Of a stretch of 64,000 bases of DNA, positions 15,870-24,923 are shown piece by piece. Below the pieces are notes generated by a model. The model did not search any database, was not told where the DNA came from, and saw only the letters and a program-made list of their open reading frames with translations. Origin of the DNA: CADEED01 sp039930985 (lineage in GTDB: Bacteria; Pseudomonadota; Gammaproteobacteria; Steroidobacterales; Steroidobacteraceae); the NCBI GenBank assembly GCA_039930985.1, contig JBDTSV010000157.1, forward strand, positions 1 to 64,000, in the 5' to 3' direction. How positions within the stretch are numbered: position 1 is the first letter of the stretch; each line of letters begins with the position of its first letter. Both the position numbers and the translations under genes were made by a program.

Positions 15870-18176
15870 ATGAAAATCTCAGCTGGCGCGCTGCTGCGCG
15901 CGTGTCTATTCGTGGCGTTGCCCGCCAGCGCCATCGCGCAAACAGAACCAGTAATCATCGAAGCCGAGTCCGGAACGCTCGGCGCCAATCTAACTACCGG
16001 CACGCTCGACGGCGCTACGTACGTCACCACGACGGTGAACCGGACGACGCCGCCGACCGCGCCGCACATCGCCACGTACTCCGTGACGTTCCCGGTGGCC
16101 GGTAACTACGAGCTCTATGCACGTTATCGCGTCGGGCCCGGTGGCGCTGACGATGACAGCTGGTATTTCGGGCAGGGCTTCGGTGAGAAAACGCCCGAAG
16201 ACGGCACGCAATGGGCTTTGCAGAATGAAACGGGAACCGGCTTCACCAGTCCGTCCGCGACCGTACTCATAGGCGGAGCCGCCGGCACCACCGTGTTCAA
16301 ATGGGTGAAGATCACCGGCAGCCAGGGCCCGACTGCGTGGGTCGTTCCATCCGGCGCGCTGACGCAAACATTTCAGTTCGCATCGCGCGAAGACGGCATG
16401 TTCATGGACAAGTTCGCATTCGGCCGGCCCGGTGTTTGCTACACCGTCGCCAATCTCGATGCGGGTGCGGCTGCAACCGGCACCTGTCCGCCACCGCCGC
16501 CGCCGGATCCGCCACCGTATACGCGCACTGATCCGCCAATCGCCGCCGGCAAGGACAAATTCCTCGGCAGCGCCTGGAGCCCGGGCACTGCCTCGCTCAA
16601 CTTCGCTAACTACTGGAACCAGGTGACGCCGGAAAACGGCGGCAAGTGGGGCTCGGTGGAAGGCACGCGCGACGTCATGAACTGGGCGCAGGCGGACGCC
16701 GCCTACGCGCTCGCCAAGCAGAACGGGTTCCCGTTCAAATGGCATACGCTCATCTGGGGCGGACAGCAGCCCAACTGGATTGCGGCGCTGCCGCCTGCGG
16801 AGCAACTCGAGGAGATTCGTGAGTGGTACGCGGAGATCGCCGCGCGATATCCGGATATCGACCTGATCGACGTGGTCAATGAGCCGCTGCACCAGCAGCC
16901 GCGAGCCCCGACCTCAGGCGGCTACATCGAAGCGCTGGGCGGCGACAATGGCCTGTACGGCACGGGTTGGGACTGGGTGATCAAGTCGTTCGAGATGGCG
17001 CGTGAGTTCTTCCCGCACGCCAGGCTTCTGATCAACGACTACAGCATCACCAACGATGGCAATGCGACCACGAACTATCTGCAGATCATCAAGCTTCTGC
17101 AGGATCGCGGTCTCATCGACGGTATCGGTGACCAGGTTCATGCGTTTTCGACCACGGAACCGGCGCCGATGACCAATCACCGCAACAACCTCAATCGCCT
17201 TGCAGCCACCGGGTTGCCGATCTACGCCACCGAGTTCGACCTGGACGGCGTGCTGGCCGGCGTCGTCAATGATGACGTGCAGTTGGCTAACTACCAGCGC
17301 GTGTTCCCGGTGTTCTGGGAGCACCCGGCCGTCAAGGGCATCACGATCTGGGGCTACGTCCGCGGCTTCCACTGGCGAAACGCCCAGGGCGACTGGCTGC
17401 TCTATCCGAACGGCGGCGAGCGCCCAGCTCTGCAGTGGCTGATCAAGTACGTCGGCAACACTCCGGCGGTAGTTGGCGCGGACCAGTCGTTCGAGGTGAG
17501 TGAAGCCGCGGCTTCCGGCGCGGCCGTGGGCACGGTGCTCGCCACCGATACGGATGCGGGCACGGTGCTTTCGCAGTGGCAGCTCACCGATCCCAGCGGC
17601 AAATTCGTCATTGATACCGCTACCGGAATCTTGAGTCTCGCGCCCGGGGCGTCGCTCGACTTCGAAACCGAGACTTCGTATTCGGTGTCGGTCTCGGTAT
17701 GGGACGGCTATGTCCGCAGCGCGGCGGCGAATGTGAAGGTGAAGGTCACCAATGCGAACGACAATGCGCCGGTCATTACCGCCGGCCAGACCTTCGACAT
17801 CGACCAGGGCTACCGGCGCACCGTCGCCGCCCTGGAGAGCTCCGATCCCGATGACATCAACCAGATCGGATTCACGACCTTCCAGGGCTGGGCGATCGTC
17901 GGCGGCAACTCGGGTTCGGTGTTCAGGCTGACGCCGAAGCTGGGCGAGCTCGAAATCGCGCGTCCGTTGTCGATCGATTGGCGCAAGACGTCTTACAGCG
18001 TGGTGGCGACGGTCAGCGACGGAACCCATACGAGCGCCGCGCAAGGCGTGACCGTGGTGATTCCGAAGCGCGTGGACATGTGCCTGTTCGACGTCATCCG
18101 GCTGAACGTGCCGAAGACGACGGCGCCGGTGGTCTTCCTGCTGGGTGGCAATCTGGGCTCGTGCAGCCCGCTGTAA
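15870..18176 (+). CDS. Secreted GH10 endo-1,4-beta-xylanase with N-terminal CBM-like and C-terminal cadherin-like domains
   Basis: A 768-residue exported enzyme. The parts in order are a signal peptide (1-23, VALPASAIAQ), a carbohydrate-binding-like beta domain beginning VIIEAESGTLG (~26-195), a Pro-rich linker (~208-225), a GH10 TIM barrel (~227-525) and two cadherin-like repeats (~540-745). In the barrel, FKWHTLIWGGQQPNW, DVVNEPLHQ with acid/base Glu338, and YATEFDLDG with nucleophile Glu455 are the GH10 signatures. The protein ends in a short Cys-containing tail. Insertion of NNRNN-like sequence beyond the Gln-His motif (GIGDQVHAFS) is normal for the family. It should cleave internal xylan bonds outside the cell. 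A strong terminator follows 16 nt after the stop. Confidence 0.9.
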   Translation: MKISAGALLRACLFVALPASAIAQTEPVIIEAESGTLGANLTTGTLDGATYVTTTVNRTTPPTAPHIATYSVTFPVAGNYELYARYRVGPGGADDDSWYFGQGFGEKTPEDGTQWALQNETGTGFTSPSATVLIGGAAGTTVFKWVKITGSQGPTAWVVPSGALTQTFQFASREDGMFMDKFAFGRPGVCYTVANLDAGAAATGTCPPPPPPDPPPYTRTDPPIAAGKDKFLGSAWSPGTASLNFANYWNQVTPENGGKWGSVEGTRDVMNWAQADAAYALAKQNGFPFKWHTLIWGGQQPNWIAALPPAEQLEEIREWYAEIAARYPDIDLIDVVNEPLHQQPRAPTSGGYIEALGGDNGLYGTGWDWVIKSFEMAREFFPHARLLINDYSITNDGNATTNYLQIIKLLQDRGLIDGIGDQVHAFSTTEPAPMTNHRNNLNRLAATGLPIYATEFDLDGVLAGVVNDDVQLANYQRVFPVFWEHPAVKGITIWGYVRGFHWRNAQGDWLLYPNGGERPALQWLIKYVGNTPAVVGADQSFEVSEAAASGAAVGTVLATDTDAGTVLSQWQLTDPSGKFVIDTATGILSLAPGASLDFETETSYSVSVSVWDGYVRSAAANVKVKVTNANDNAPVITAGQTFDIDQGYRRTVAALESSDPDDINQIGFTTFQGWAIVGGNSGSVFRLTPKLGELEIARPLSIDWRKTSYSVVATVSDGTHTSAAQGVTVVIPKRVDMCLFDVIRLNVPKTTAPVVFLLGGNLGSCSPL

Positions 18177-18191
18177 TCCGCCGATGGAATG

Positions 18192-18226
18192 AAGAGGGCC
18201 GGTGTGCAACCGGCCCTCTTTTTTTT
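18192..18226 (+). terminator. Intrinsic terminator after the xylanase gene
   Basis: An 11-bp perfect GC-rich stem (AGAGGGCCGGT, 18193-18203, paired with 18209-18219) has a 5-nt loop and is followed by a run of T to 18226. It lies between the convergent xylanase and DUF1993 genes. The reverse strand has an A-run on the other side (GAA only), so it works mainly for the plus strand. Confidence 0.9.
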
Positions 18227-18236
18227 AGGCTTTAGC

Positions 18237-18740
18237 TCAGCCGCCGAGGAAGTCCCGCTTGCCCACATCCACGCCGTTGTGGCGCAGCAGGTTGTAGGCA
18301 GTGACATGGTGGAAGAAGAAGTTCGGGATGGCCCAGGTCTGCAGGAACGTGAGGCCTTTGAACTCCACGGTGCGGTCGCGCAGTGGAATCTTGATGTCGC
18401 GCGTTTCGCTGCCTTCGAGTGAAGCCGCCGGCACAGTGTCTATGTAGTCGAGCGTCTTCTTCACGCGCGCGACCAGCTCGTCCATCGTGGTTTCGTTGTC
18501 GTCGAATTTTGGCGGATCGATGCCCGCCAGGCGCGCCATGGAGTTCTTCGCGAAATCGCTGGTGAGCTGGATCTGCTTCGAGAACGGCAACATGTCGGGC
18601 GCGAGCCGCGCGTTGACCAACACGTTGGTATCGAAGCTGCGCGACTTGGCATTCGCGGCTCCTTTCTCCATGACGTGCAGCAACTGTGTGAGCGCTTTCT
18701 TGAACACGCCATGGCTCATCGCGTACATCGAAATATTCAT
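18237..18740 (-). CDS. DUF1993 domain-containing protein
   Basis: A 167-residue soluble protein that matches the DUF1993 layout: an N-terminal MSHGVFKKALTQLLHVMEK helix, LAPDMLPFSKQIQLTSDFAK in the middle, and FFFHHVTAYNLLRHNGVDVG near the end. The family is DinB/YfiT-like and helical; the conserved His residues may bind metal, and the function is not established. ATG 18740 is preceded by AAGGGA. It is divergent from the LysR-type gene at 18806, which may be its regulator. Confidence 0.85.
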   Translation of the reverse strand: MNISMYAMSHGVFKKALTQLLHVMEKGAANAKSRSFDTNVLVNARLAPDMLPFSKQIQLTSDFAKNSMARLAGIDPPKFDDNETTMDELVARVKKTLDYIDTVPAASLEGSETRDIKIPLRDRTVEFKGLTFLQTWAIPNFFFHHVTAYNLLRHNGVDVGKRDFLGG

Positions 18741-18755
18741 AGGACTTCCCTTTTT

Positions 18756-18772
18756 AATTCCTTTAGTGAAAC
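18756..18772. promoter_or_regulatory. Candidate LysR-type operator (T-N11-A)
   Basis: In the 65-bp divergent region between the DUF1993 and LysR genes, TTC (18758-18760) and GAA (18768-18770) form a short dyad in the T-N11-A arrangement typical of LysR-regulator boxes. Such short motifs arise by chance easily, so the call rests mostly on position. Confidence 0.3.
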
Positions 18773-18805
18773 AATACGCACACCATCGCTCTCTTTGGTG
18801 CGCCT

Positions 18806-19702
18806 ATGAGTGAATTATGGTCCGCCGCTCAGCTCGCTGTTTTCGCGCGAGTGGTCGAGCTCAACGGCTTTTCCGCCGCCGCGCGCGCCTACCGCGTACC
18901 AAAAGTGGCCGTCAGCCGCGCCATCGCGGATCTGGAAAAATCCATGGGCGTGCAGCTCATGAGGCGCACGACGCGAAGGATTTTCCTGACCGCAGCGGGG
19001 GAAGCGGTGCTGCCGCATGCGCGAGCCATCGGCATCGAAGTCGAGAAGGTACGCCAGCTCGCGCAAACCTTCTCTACCTCTCGCGAGGGACCCTTGCGCG
19101 TGATTGCCGACCCAACCTATGGGCGCGTGTTGCTGGCGCCACTCGTGCCGCGCTTCCTCGACAGCTTTCCCGACATCGCGCTCGACGTGGTGCTCGACGC
19201 CGCCGAAGGCGCCGAATGGGATGTTGCCATTCGAGCCGGCGTCAACGAGGACCCGAAGCTCGGGGCTCGGTTGTTGGGAGCGCCGCCCGCGGTGCTCTGC
19301 GCAACACCGGCGTACCTTGCGAAACATCCGGCGCCGGATCGTCCCGAGGGGTTACGCGATCACGCGCTGCTCACTCCCGCGGGCGAAGGCGCCGAGTACC
19401 GGTTCCAGATGACCAAGGCTTCGGCACGCGCCGAGGTTCGCGTGCGTCCGAAGCTGGCGGTCGACGATCCCGCGGTGTTGCACAGCGCGACTGTCGCGGG
19501 ACTCGGCATTGGACTGCTGCCAGAATTCCTCTGTCGCCAGGGGGTCGCCACCGCCAAGCTGCGCAAGGTGCTTGCCGATTGGCAGGCGCCGTCGGCTGCG
19601 CCACTGTATGCCGTGTTCCCGGCTGGTCTGGAAAACGATCATCGCGTGCGCAGCTTCGTGGAGTTCGCCGCCGCCAATATCGTGCCGGCTCTGGCCTACT
19701 AA
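18806..19702 (+). CDS. LysR-family transcriptional regulator
   Basis: A 298-residue regulator. The N-terminal winged HTH (about 5-65) reads AVFARVVELNGFSAAARAYR then VPKVAVSRAIADLEKSMGVQ, and the substrate-binding domain (about 90-295) follows. The variant KVAVSRAIADLE, in place of the usual SxSxxIxxLE, is seen in the subgroup of DsdC/AaeR-like single-gene regulators. It is divergent from the DUF1993 gene and 19 nt upstream of the acyl-CoA dehydrogenase, so it may control either. It contains two TTA leucine codons in ordinary contexts, unlike most genes here. Confidence 0.88.
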   Translation: MSELWSAAQLAVFARVVELNGFSAAARAYRVPKVAVSRAIADLEKSMGVQLMRRTTRRIFLTAAGEAVLPHARAIGIEVEKVRQLAQTFSTSREGPLRVIADPTYGRVLLAPLVPRFLDSFPDIALDVVLDAAEGAEWDVAIRAGVNEDPKLGARLLGAPPAVLCATPAYLAKHPAPDRPEGLRDHALLTPAGEGAEYRFQMTKASARAEVRVRPKLAVDDPAVLHSATVAGLGIGLLPEFLCRQGVATAKLRKVLADWQAPSAAPLYAVFPAGLENDHRVRSFVEFAAANIVPALAY

Positions 19703-19721
19703 TCTTTCTGGGGGAATCCTG

Positions 19722-21539
19722 ATGTATCGCGCACCGGTCAAGGACATCCGGTTTGTATTGGATGAGCTCATCGGCACGCAGGCACTGCGCGCCTGTCCCG
19801 AATTCGCGGAGTACAGCAGCGAGACCAGCGAAGCGGTGCTCGATGAGGCCGCGAGGTTCGCCGAAATGGTGCTCGAGCCTCTGTGCAAGAGTGGCGACCG
19901 TGAAGGCGCGCGTTGGTCCGCTGACGGCGTGATCATGCCTGCGGGTTTCAAGGAGGCCTACCAGCAGTTCTGTGACAACGGCTGGGGCAGCCTGCGTTCC
20001 AAGGCTGAATTTGGCGGCCAGAACGTGCCAGCCGTGCTCGGCACGGCCGTCGAGGAGCTGTGGGCGACCGCGAATCTCGCCTTCAAGCTCTGTCCCATGC
20101 TCACGCAGGGCGCCATCGAAGCCATCCAGCATTTCGGCACACCCCAGCAGAAGCAGCTCTATCTGCCGAAGATGGTGCGCGGCGAATGGACCGGCACCAT
20201 GAACCTGACCGAACCCCAGGCCGGCAGCGATCTTGCGCAGGTGCGCACCCGCGCCACGCCCGCCGGGCCCAACTACAAAATCTACGGCCAGAAGATATTC
20301 ATCACCTACGGTGAGCACGACATGGCGCAGAACATCGTGCACATGGTGCTGGCGCGCATCGATGGCGCGCCGCCCGGCGTGCGCGGCATTTCTCTGTTCA
20401 TCGTGCCGAAGTTCTGGGTGAATGCCGATGGCATGCCCGGTCCCCGCAACGACGTCAACTGCGCATCCATCGAACACAAGCTCGGCATCCACGCCAGTCC
20501 GACCTGCGTGATGATGTATGGGGAAAACGAAGGCGCGCTGGGTCTGCTGGTGGGTGAGGCCAATCGCGGCCTCGAATACATGTTCGTGATGATGAATGCT
20601 GCGCGTCTCTCGGTTGGCCTCGAAGGCTATGCGCAAGGCGAGCGCGCATTCCAGCAGGCGGCCGACTGGGCGCGCACGCGCGTGCAGGGCAAGCCGCCGC
20701 TGCCGCTCTCGAGGATCGCGGGCTCGGCCTCGATGGGCACCAGCTCCTCACCGGCGCCGATCATCGGCCACCCCGACGTCAAACGCATGTTGTTAGGCAT
20801 GAAGTCCACGACCGAAGCCTGCCGCGCGCTGGCGCTGTATGCGGCGCACCAACTGGATCTCGGCGCCGCGCATCCGGATGAGACGATTCGCGCGGCGGCG
20901 CAGGCGCGCGGCGATTTGCTGATTCCCGTGGTCAAGGGTTTTTGCACCGAGAGCGGCATCGAGATCGCCTCGGTCGGCATCCAAGTGCACGGCGGAATGG
21001 GCTACATCGAGGAAACCGGTGCCGCGCAGACCTTTCGCGATGCGCGCATCACCTCGATCTATGAGGGCACCACCGGAATCCAATCCAACGACCTGATAGG
21101 TCGCAAGGTCGGGCGCGACCGCGGCGCGGCACTGTCAGCATTTATCGACGAGATGCAGAGTACGCTGGGTGAACTCACAGCGAATCATGCCGCCGCTGTG
21201 CGGGCGCGCACCGCGGCACTCGACGCCGTCGCGCGGCTGCGCAAATCGACCGACACGTTGCTCGCCGCGCTGGCGAGCGCGCCCGATCGCGCCATGGCGG
21301 TGTCCGTGCCGTTCCTCAAGCTCTGCGGTTTCACCATCGGTGGGTGGCTCATGGCTCGTGCCGCAAATGTGGCGGCACAAAAGCTCGCCGATGGCGCGAG
21401 CGACCGCGAATTCCTGGAAGCCAAGCTCGTGAGCGCACATTTCTATGCCACCCAGGTCCTGCCGCAGGTGCTCACGCTCGAGCATGTCGTGACGCACGGC
21501 AGTGATGCGGTGGTGGGAACCGAATCTGCGCTGATCTGA
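19722..21539 (+). CDS. Acyl-CoA dehydrogenase, long (DmdC/FadE-like) form
   Basis: A 605-residue FAD enzyme. The core (~80-460) has TGTMNLTEPQAGSDLAQVRT, the FAD-binding KIFITYGEHD, the substrate-region RLSVGLEGYAQGERA and the base region IYEGTTGIQSNDLIGRKV. A C-terminal acyl-CoA dehydrogenase extra domain (~470-600) makes it longer than the ~380-residue classical type and places it with the 3-methylmercaptopropionyl-CoA dehydrogenase/long-chain group. The open frame extends to 19509 inside the LysR gene in another frame; ATG 19722 (MYRAPVKDIRFVLDEL) with GGGGGAA 8 nt upstream is the real start. It is an alpha,beta-dehydrogenase of an unidentified acyl-CoA. Confidence 0.9.
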   Translation: MYRAPVKDIRFVLDELIGTQALRACPEFAEYSSETSEAVLDEAARFAEMVLEPLCKSGDREGARWSADGVIMPAGFKEAYQQFCDNGWGSLRSKAEFGGQNVPAVLGTAVEELWATANLAFKLCPMLTQGAIEAIQHFGTPQQKQLYLPKMVRGEWTGTMNLTEPQAGSDLAQVRTRATPAGPNYKIYGQKIFITYGEHDMAQNIVHMVLARIDGAPPGVRGISLFIVPKFWVNADGMPGPRNDVNCASIEHKLGIHASPTCVMMYGENEGALGLLVGEANRGLEYMFVMMNAARLSVGLEGYAQGERAFQQAADWARTRVQGKPPLPLSRIAGSASMGTSSSPAPIIGHPDVKRMLLGMKSTTEACRALALYAAHQLDLGAAHPDETIRAAAQARGDLLIPVVKGFCTESGIEIASVGIQVHGGMGYIEETGAAQTFRDARITSIYEGTTGIQSNDLIGRKVGRDRGAALSAFIDEMQSTLGELTANHAAAVRARTAALDAVARLRKSTDTLLAALASAPDRAMAVSVPFLKLCGFTIGGWLMARAANVAAQKLADGASDREFLEAKLVSAHFYATQVLPQVLTLEHVVTHGSDAVVGTESALI

Positions 21540-21580
21540 TCGAATGCCCGGGCACCGAATTGTTTCTGGTGGAGAGCGCC

Positions 21581-22540
21581 ATGGACAGACGAAACTTTCT
21601 GGCGATGGGCGGCGTGGCAGTGGTGGCTGGCGCGCGTGCCAGTACCGCCCATGAGGGCGGCACCCAGCATGATCACCTGGTCGGCGGACTGATCGTGCCC
21701 ACCGCCAAAATGCTGATGCGGCGCATTCCTTCGTCGGGCGAAACCATCCCGGCCATCGGCCTCGGAACTTCCGGCCCGTTCGAGGTGGGCACCGACGAAG
21801 CAGCACGCGCGCCGTTGCGTGATGTCCTGGCCGGCTTCTTCGTGGGCGGCGCCACGCTCATCGACACTTCCCCCATGTATTCAACTGCGGAGTCGGTGTT
21901 AGGCGACCTGCTCACGCCGGCGCAACAAGCCAAAGTGTTCATCGCCACCAAGGTGTGGACGCCCGGTTCGGGTGCCGCCGCCGAACAGAAAGGCATAGAG
22001 CAGATGCAGCGCTCGATGGCGCTGCTCAAGCACAAGCGCATCGAGCTCATGCAAATACACAACCTGGTGGATCTCGCCACGCATCTGAAGACGCTGCAGC
22101 GATGGAAGGCCGAGGGCAAGATCAAGTACATCGGCGTCACTCACTACACCACCAGCTCCTACCCGGATCTCATCGCCATCATCCAACGCGAGAAGATCGA
22201 CTTCGTGCAGTTCAACTATTCGGTGACCACGCGGGAGGCGGAGCAGAAGCTGCTGCCGCTGTGCGCCGACCGGGGCGTGGCGGTGCTCATCAATCGGGCG
22301 TTCGAGGACGGCAACCTGTTCACCAAGGTTCAGGGAAAACCGCCGCCGGCATGGGCCGCGGAATTCGGCGCCAAGAGCTGGGCGCAGGTCTTCCTCAAGT
22401 TCGTGCTCGCCAACCCGGCCGTTACCTGCGTGATTCCGGCCACCGGCAAATTCAAGAACCTGGTCGACAACCTGTCCGCTGGCATGGGACCGCTGCCGAC
22501 GCCCAAACAGGTGGCGCAGATCGTCGCAGCGGTGGGTTGA
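21581..22540 (+). CDS. Aldo/keto reductase with Tat signal
   Basis: A 319-residue NADPH-type oxidoreductase. The N-terminus MDRRNFLAMGGVAVVAGARA is a twin-arginine signal, so the enzyme is exported folded with its cofactor. AKR motifs are LIDTSPMYS (catalytic Tyr region), FIATKVW (Lys), ELMQIHNL (His) and a C-terminal VIPATGKFKN cofactor loop. The start ATG 21581 has GGAGAG 5 nt upstream; an earlier in-frame start at 21560 would bury the Tat signal. It lies 41 nt after the acyl-CoA dehydrogenase on the same strand. The substrate is not evident. Confidence 0.88.
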   Translation: MDRRNFLAMGGVAVVAGARASTAHEGGTQHDHLVGGLIVPTAKMLMRRIPSSGETIPAIGLGTSGPFEVGTDEAARAPLRDVLAGFFVGGATLIDTSPMYSTAESVLGDLLTPAQQAKVFIATKVWTPGSGAAAEQKGIEQMQRSMALLKHKRIELMQIHNLVDLATHLKTLQRWKAEGKIKYIGVTHYTTSSYPDLIAIIQREKIDFVQFNYSVTTREAEQKLLPLCADRGVAVLINRAFEDGNLFTKVQGKPPPAWAAEFGAKSWAQVFLKFVLANPAVTCVIPATGKFKNLVDNLSAGMGPLPTPKQVAQIVAAVG

Positions 22541-22548
22541 ACGCCGCG

Positions 22549-24090
22549 TCAGCCCGGCACGAGCTTGTAGATAGCCGCCGTGCGCACATCGATGAGGAAG
22601 AGCTCGCCGTCGCTGTCTTCCGTGAATGACGCGGGGTTGAGCGTCGAGTTCCAGCCGTCGGCCTGCACCATGGTCCGGGTCGGCGCCGTGTCGGTGGCGA
22701 TATTCCAGACGAATCCCGAGCTGTAGTCCGCGAATACGTAGCGGCCGACGAGCGCGGGTATCGCGGTGCCGTGGTAGACGAAACCGCCAGTGACCGCCTG
22801 GCCGAGCGGATGCTCGTACTCCGCCACGGGCGGCGCCAACGGCGTCGCGGGCGTGCCGCAATTGAGCGAAGTCGCAAGCGTACCTTCGAAGCAGCGCCAG
22901 CCATAGTTGCCGCCCAAGACGACGCGATCCACTTCCTCGCGCGCGTGCGAGCCGACGTCGCCGAGCCACAACTGTCCGCCCTGGCGATCGAATGACCAGC
23001 GCCATGGATTGCGGAAGCCCCAGGCAAAGATCTCCGGGCAATCCTGCGTGCCGGTGCCGTCAAGATTGCACAGAGGATTGGTGGCGAACGGGTTATCGGC
23101 CGGAATTCGATATGGGCGCGAGCCGGTGGTGCCGCTCACGTCTATGCGCAGGATCTTGCCGAGCAGGTTGTTAGTCAGCTGGCCGTTGCCGGCGACGCCG
23201 CTGGCGCTGTCGTCGTTGCCGCCATCACCGATGCCGAGAAACAGATAGCCGCCGGGCCCGAACAGCAGGTGACCGCCGTTGTTGTGGCCGCCAGGCTGCG
23301 CCATCTCGAATACGATCTGCTCCGAGCCGGGGTTGAGAGTGGCGCCGTTGTCGAGTGTGTTGAATTGGGAGATGCGCAGCACGATGACATCCGGGCTGGT
23401 CTCATGCGTGTAGGCGACGAAGGCGCGCGGATCAGTCGGAAAGTCGGGATGAAAGGCGAGACCCAGCAACCCGTGAACATTGCGAAATACCACGCGGTCG
23501 CTGATGTCGAGCACGCTGCTGGTGGCGTTCACCGCCGGGGTGTCGGCGAATGAAACCACGTGACCGTCCTGCTGCACGACGACCCAGCGGCTGGCGTCAT
23601 GCGGCACGCGCAGCAGCGAGTGTGCGGCCGTCAATGTCAGGCCACTGAATACGCGTTGAACCGCGAGGCGCAATGGTGCGGGCGACTGCGTCGTTGCGCT
23701 GGCCGCGGCCGACGCTGCCGAAACGTTTGGAGTGGCCGCGGTATCCACGGCCATCACGGTGTAGCTGTACGCGGTGCTCGCAGTGAGTCCGCTGTCCGTG
23801 TACGACGTGGTCTGCACCGTGGTCACGGGTGTTGCGCTACCGTTTCGGAACACGCGGTATCCGGCAATGCCGCTGTCATCGGTCGACGCGGTCCAGCTCA
23901 CGAGAATCGAGTTTGCCGATTGCGCACTGGCAGTCACTCCCGCCGGCACCGAAGGCGGCGTGGTGTCACCTGCCGGTGGTGGTGGTGGCGGGGGCGGGGG
24001 CGGGGAAACCGCGCCGTCACCGCCGCCTCCGCACGCGGACAACAATACCCCGAGCGACGCCAACGCCGCGAGCAACACATTTCGATTCAT
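22549..24090 (-). CDS. Lipoprotein PQQ-type sugar dehydrogenase with fibronectin III domain
   Basis: A 513-residue exported lipoprotein: signal with lipobox LLSAC (Cys about residue 20), then a Gly-rich and poly-Pro stretch. A fibronectin type III domain follows (~47-135, PAGVTASAQSANSILVSWTA). The C-terminal ~360 residues are a six-bladed beta-propeller of the soluble glucose/sorbosone dehydrogenase family, with GLLGLAFHPDFP, GGHNNGGHLLFGPGGYLFLG and FAWGFRNPWRWSFD. Enzymes of this fold use PQQ to oxidise sugars, but many homologues are uncharacterised and no PQQ synthesis gene is in the window. The stop is 8 nt from the stop of the convergent aldo/keto reductase gene. Confidence 0.85.
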   Translation of the reverse strand: MNRNVLLAALASLGVLLSACGGGGDGAVSPPPPPPPPPPAGDTTPPSVPAGVTASAQSANSILVSWTASTDDSGIAGYRVFRNGSATPVTTVQTTSYTDSGLTASTAYSYTVMAVDTAATPNVSAASAAASATTQSPAPLRLAVQRVFSGLTLTAAHSLLRVPHDASRWVVVQQDGHVVSFADTPAVNATSSVLDISDRVVFRNVHGLLGLAFHPDFPTDPRAFVAYTHETSPDVIVLRISQFNTLDNGATLNPGSEQIVFEMAQPGGHNNGGHLLFGPGGYLFLGIGDGGNDDSASGVAGNGQLTNNLLGKILRIDVSGTTGSRPYRIPADNPFATNPLCNLDGTGTQDCPEIFAWGFRNPWRWSFDRQGGQLWLGDVGSHAREEVDRVVLGGNYGWRCFEGTLATSLNCGTPATPLAPPVAEYEHPLGQAVTGGFVYHGTAIPALVGRYVFADYSSGFVWNIATDTAPTRTMVQADGWNSTLNPASFTEDSDGELFLIDVRTAAIYKLVPG

Positions 24091-24259
24091 ACCGATTCCC
24101 TGAGATTGGTTTTTTTATGGCCTGTAGGCAGGACCAATCTCGCGCGCCACGCGCCACTGCGCCGTCAGACGCGGCGAACAGGCGCTACCACGGAAACGGA
24201 AGCGATGATGGCGCCGCGCGGAATGCGGCTGTAGGAAAACGCCGCGCGGATTCTGGCGC

Positions 24260-24916
24260 TCAGGGCCCGATCGCAGTGATCAGCTCGTCCATCGAGCGAA
24301 TGACCCGGGCGCCGCTGGCCCGCATCGCCTCGGAGGCCTTGCCGGGCGCGAACCCCACCACTTTCATGCCGGCAGCCAATGCGGCCGCCGCGCCCGCCGG
24401 AGAATCTTCGATGACTATGCAGTCGGCGGGCGTGGCGCCGAGCCTGGCGGCGGCCAGCAGGTAGATGTCTGGCGCAGGCTTGGGCCGCGGCACCATGGAT
24501 GTGACGTAGATGTGTTCGCCGAACTGGCCGGCGAGCCCGGCGACCTGCAGCGAGAGCTGCACGCGCGCCAGCGGCGACTGCGATGCCACGGCCATACGGT
24601 GGCCGCGCCGCCGCAGTGTTTCGACCGCGACCCCGACGCCGTCGACCGCCTTGAGCTCGCGCAGAAAAGCGTGCGCCGTGGCGAACGCCCAGTTGTAGAC
24701 CCAGGCGGCGGATGGACGCCGGTCAGCGCGCACGGCGATGGCGTCGAGAACGCCATCCACCGTCTTGCCGAGAAACAGATCGTGCGCTTCGTCGACGCCC
24801 ATCGTCAGGCCAAGATCGCGCGCCACCTCCGACTCGACGCGGCTTGCCAGGTATTCACTGTCGATGAGCACGCCATCGCAGTCGAAGATCAGAGCCGGAA
24901 GACGGGCGTCGCTCAA
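24260..24916 (-). CDS. HAD-superfamily phosphatase, beta-phosphoglucomutase-like
   Basis: A 218-residue enzyme with the four HAD motifs: IFDCDGVLIDSE (nucleophile and acid Asp), VASQSP (Ser), KPAPDIYLLAAARLG (Lys) and VIEDSPAGAAAA (metal Asp). The helical cap after motif I places it in the subfamily of sugar-phosphate phosphatases and phosphoglucomutases. The start is TTG 24916 with GAGGGTAG directly upstream, 7 nt after the SPFH gene stop, so the two are co-transcribed. Substrate unknown. Confidence 0.88.
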   Translation of the reverse strand: MSDARLPALIFDCDGVLIDSEYLASRVESEVARDLGLTMGVDEAHDLFLGKTVDGVLDAIAVRADRRPSAAWVYNWAFATAHAFLRELKAVDGVGVAVETLRRRGHRMAVASQSPLARVQLSLQVAGLAGQFGEHIYVTSMVPRPKPAPDIYLLAAARLGATPADCIVIEDSPAGAAAALAAGMKVVGFAPGKASEAMRASGARVIRSMDELITAIGP

Positions 24917-24923
24917 ACTACCC

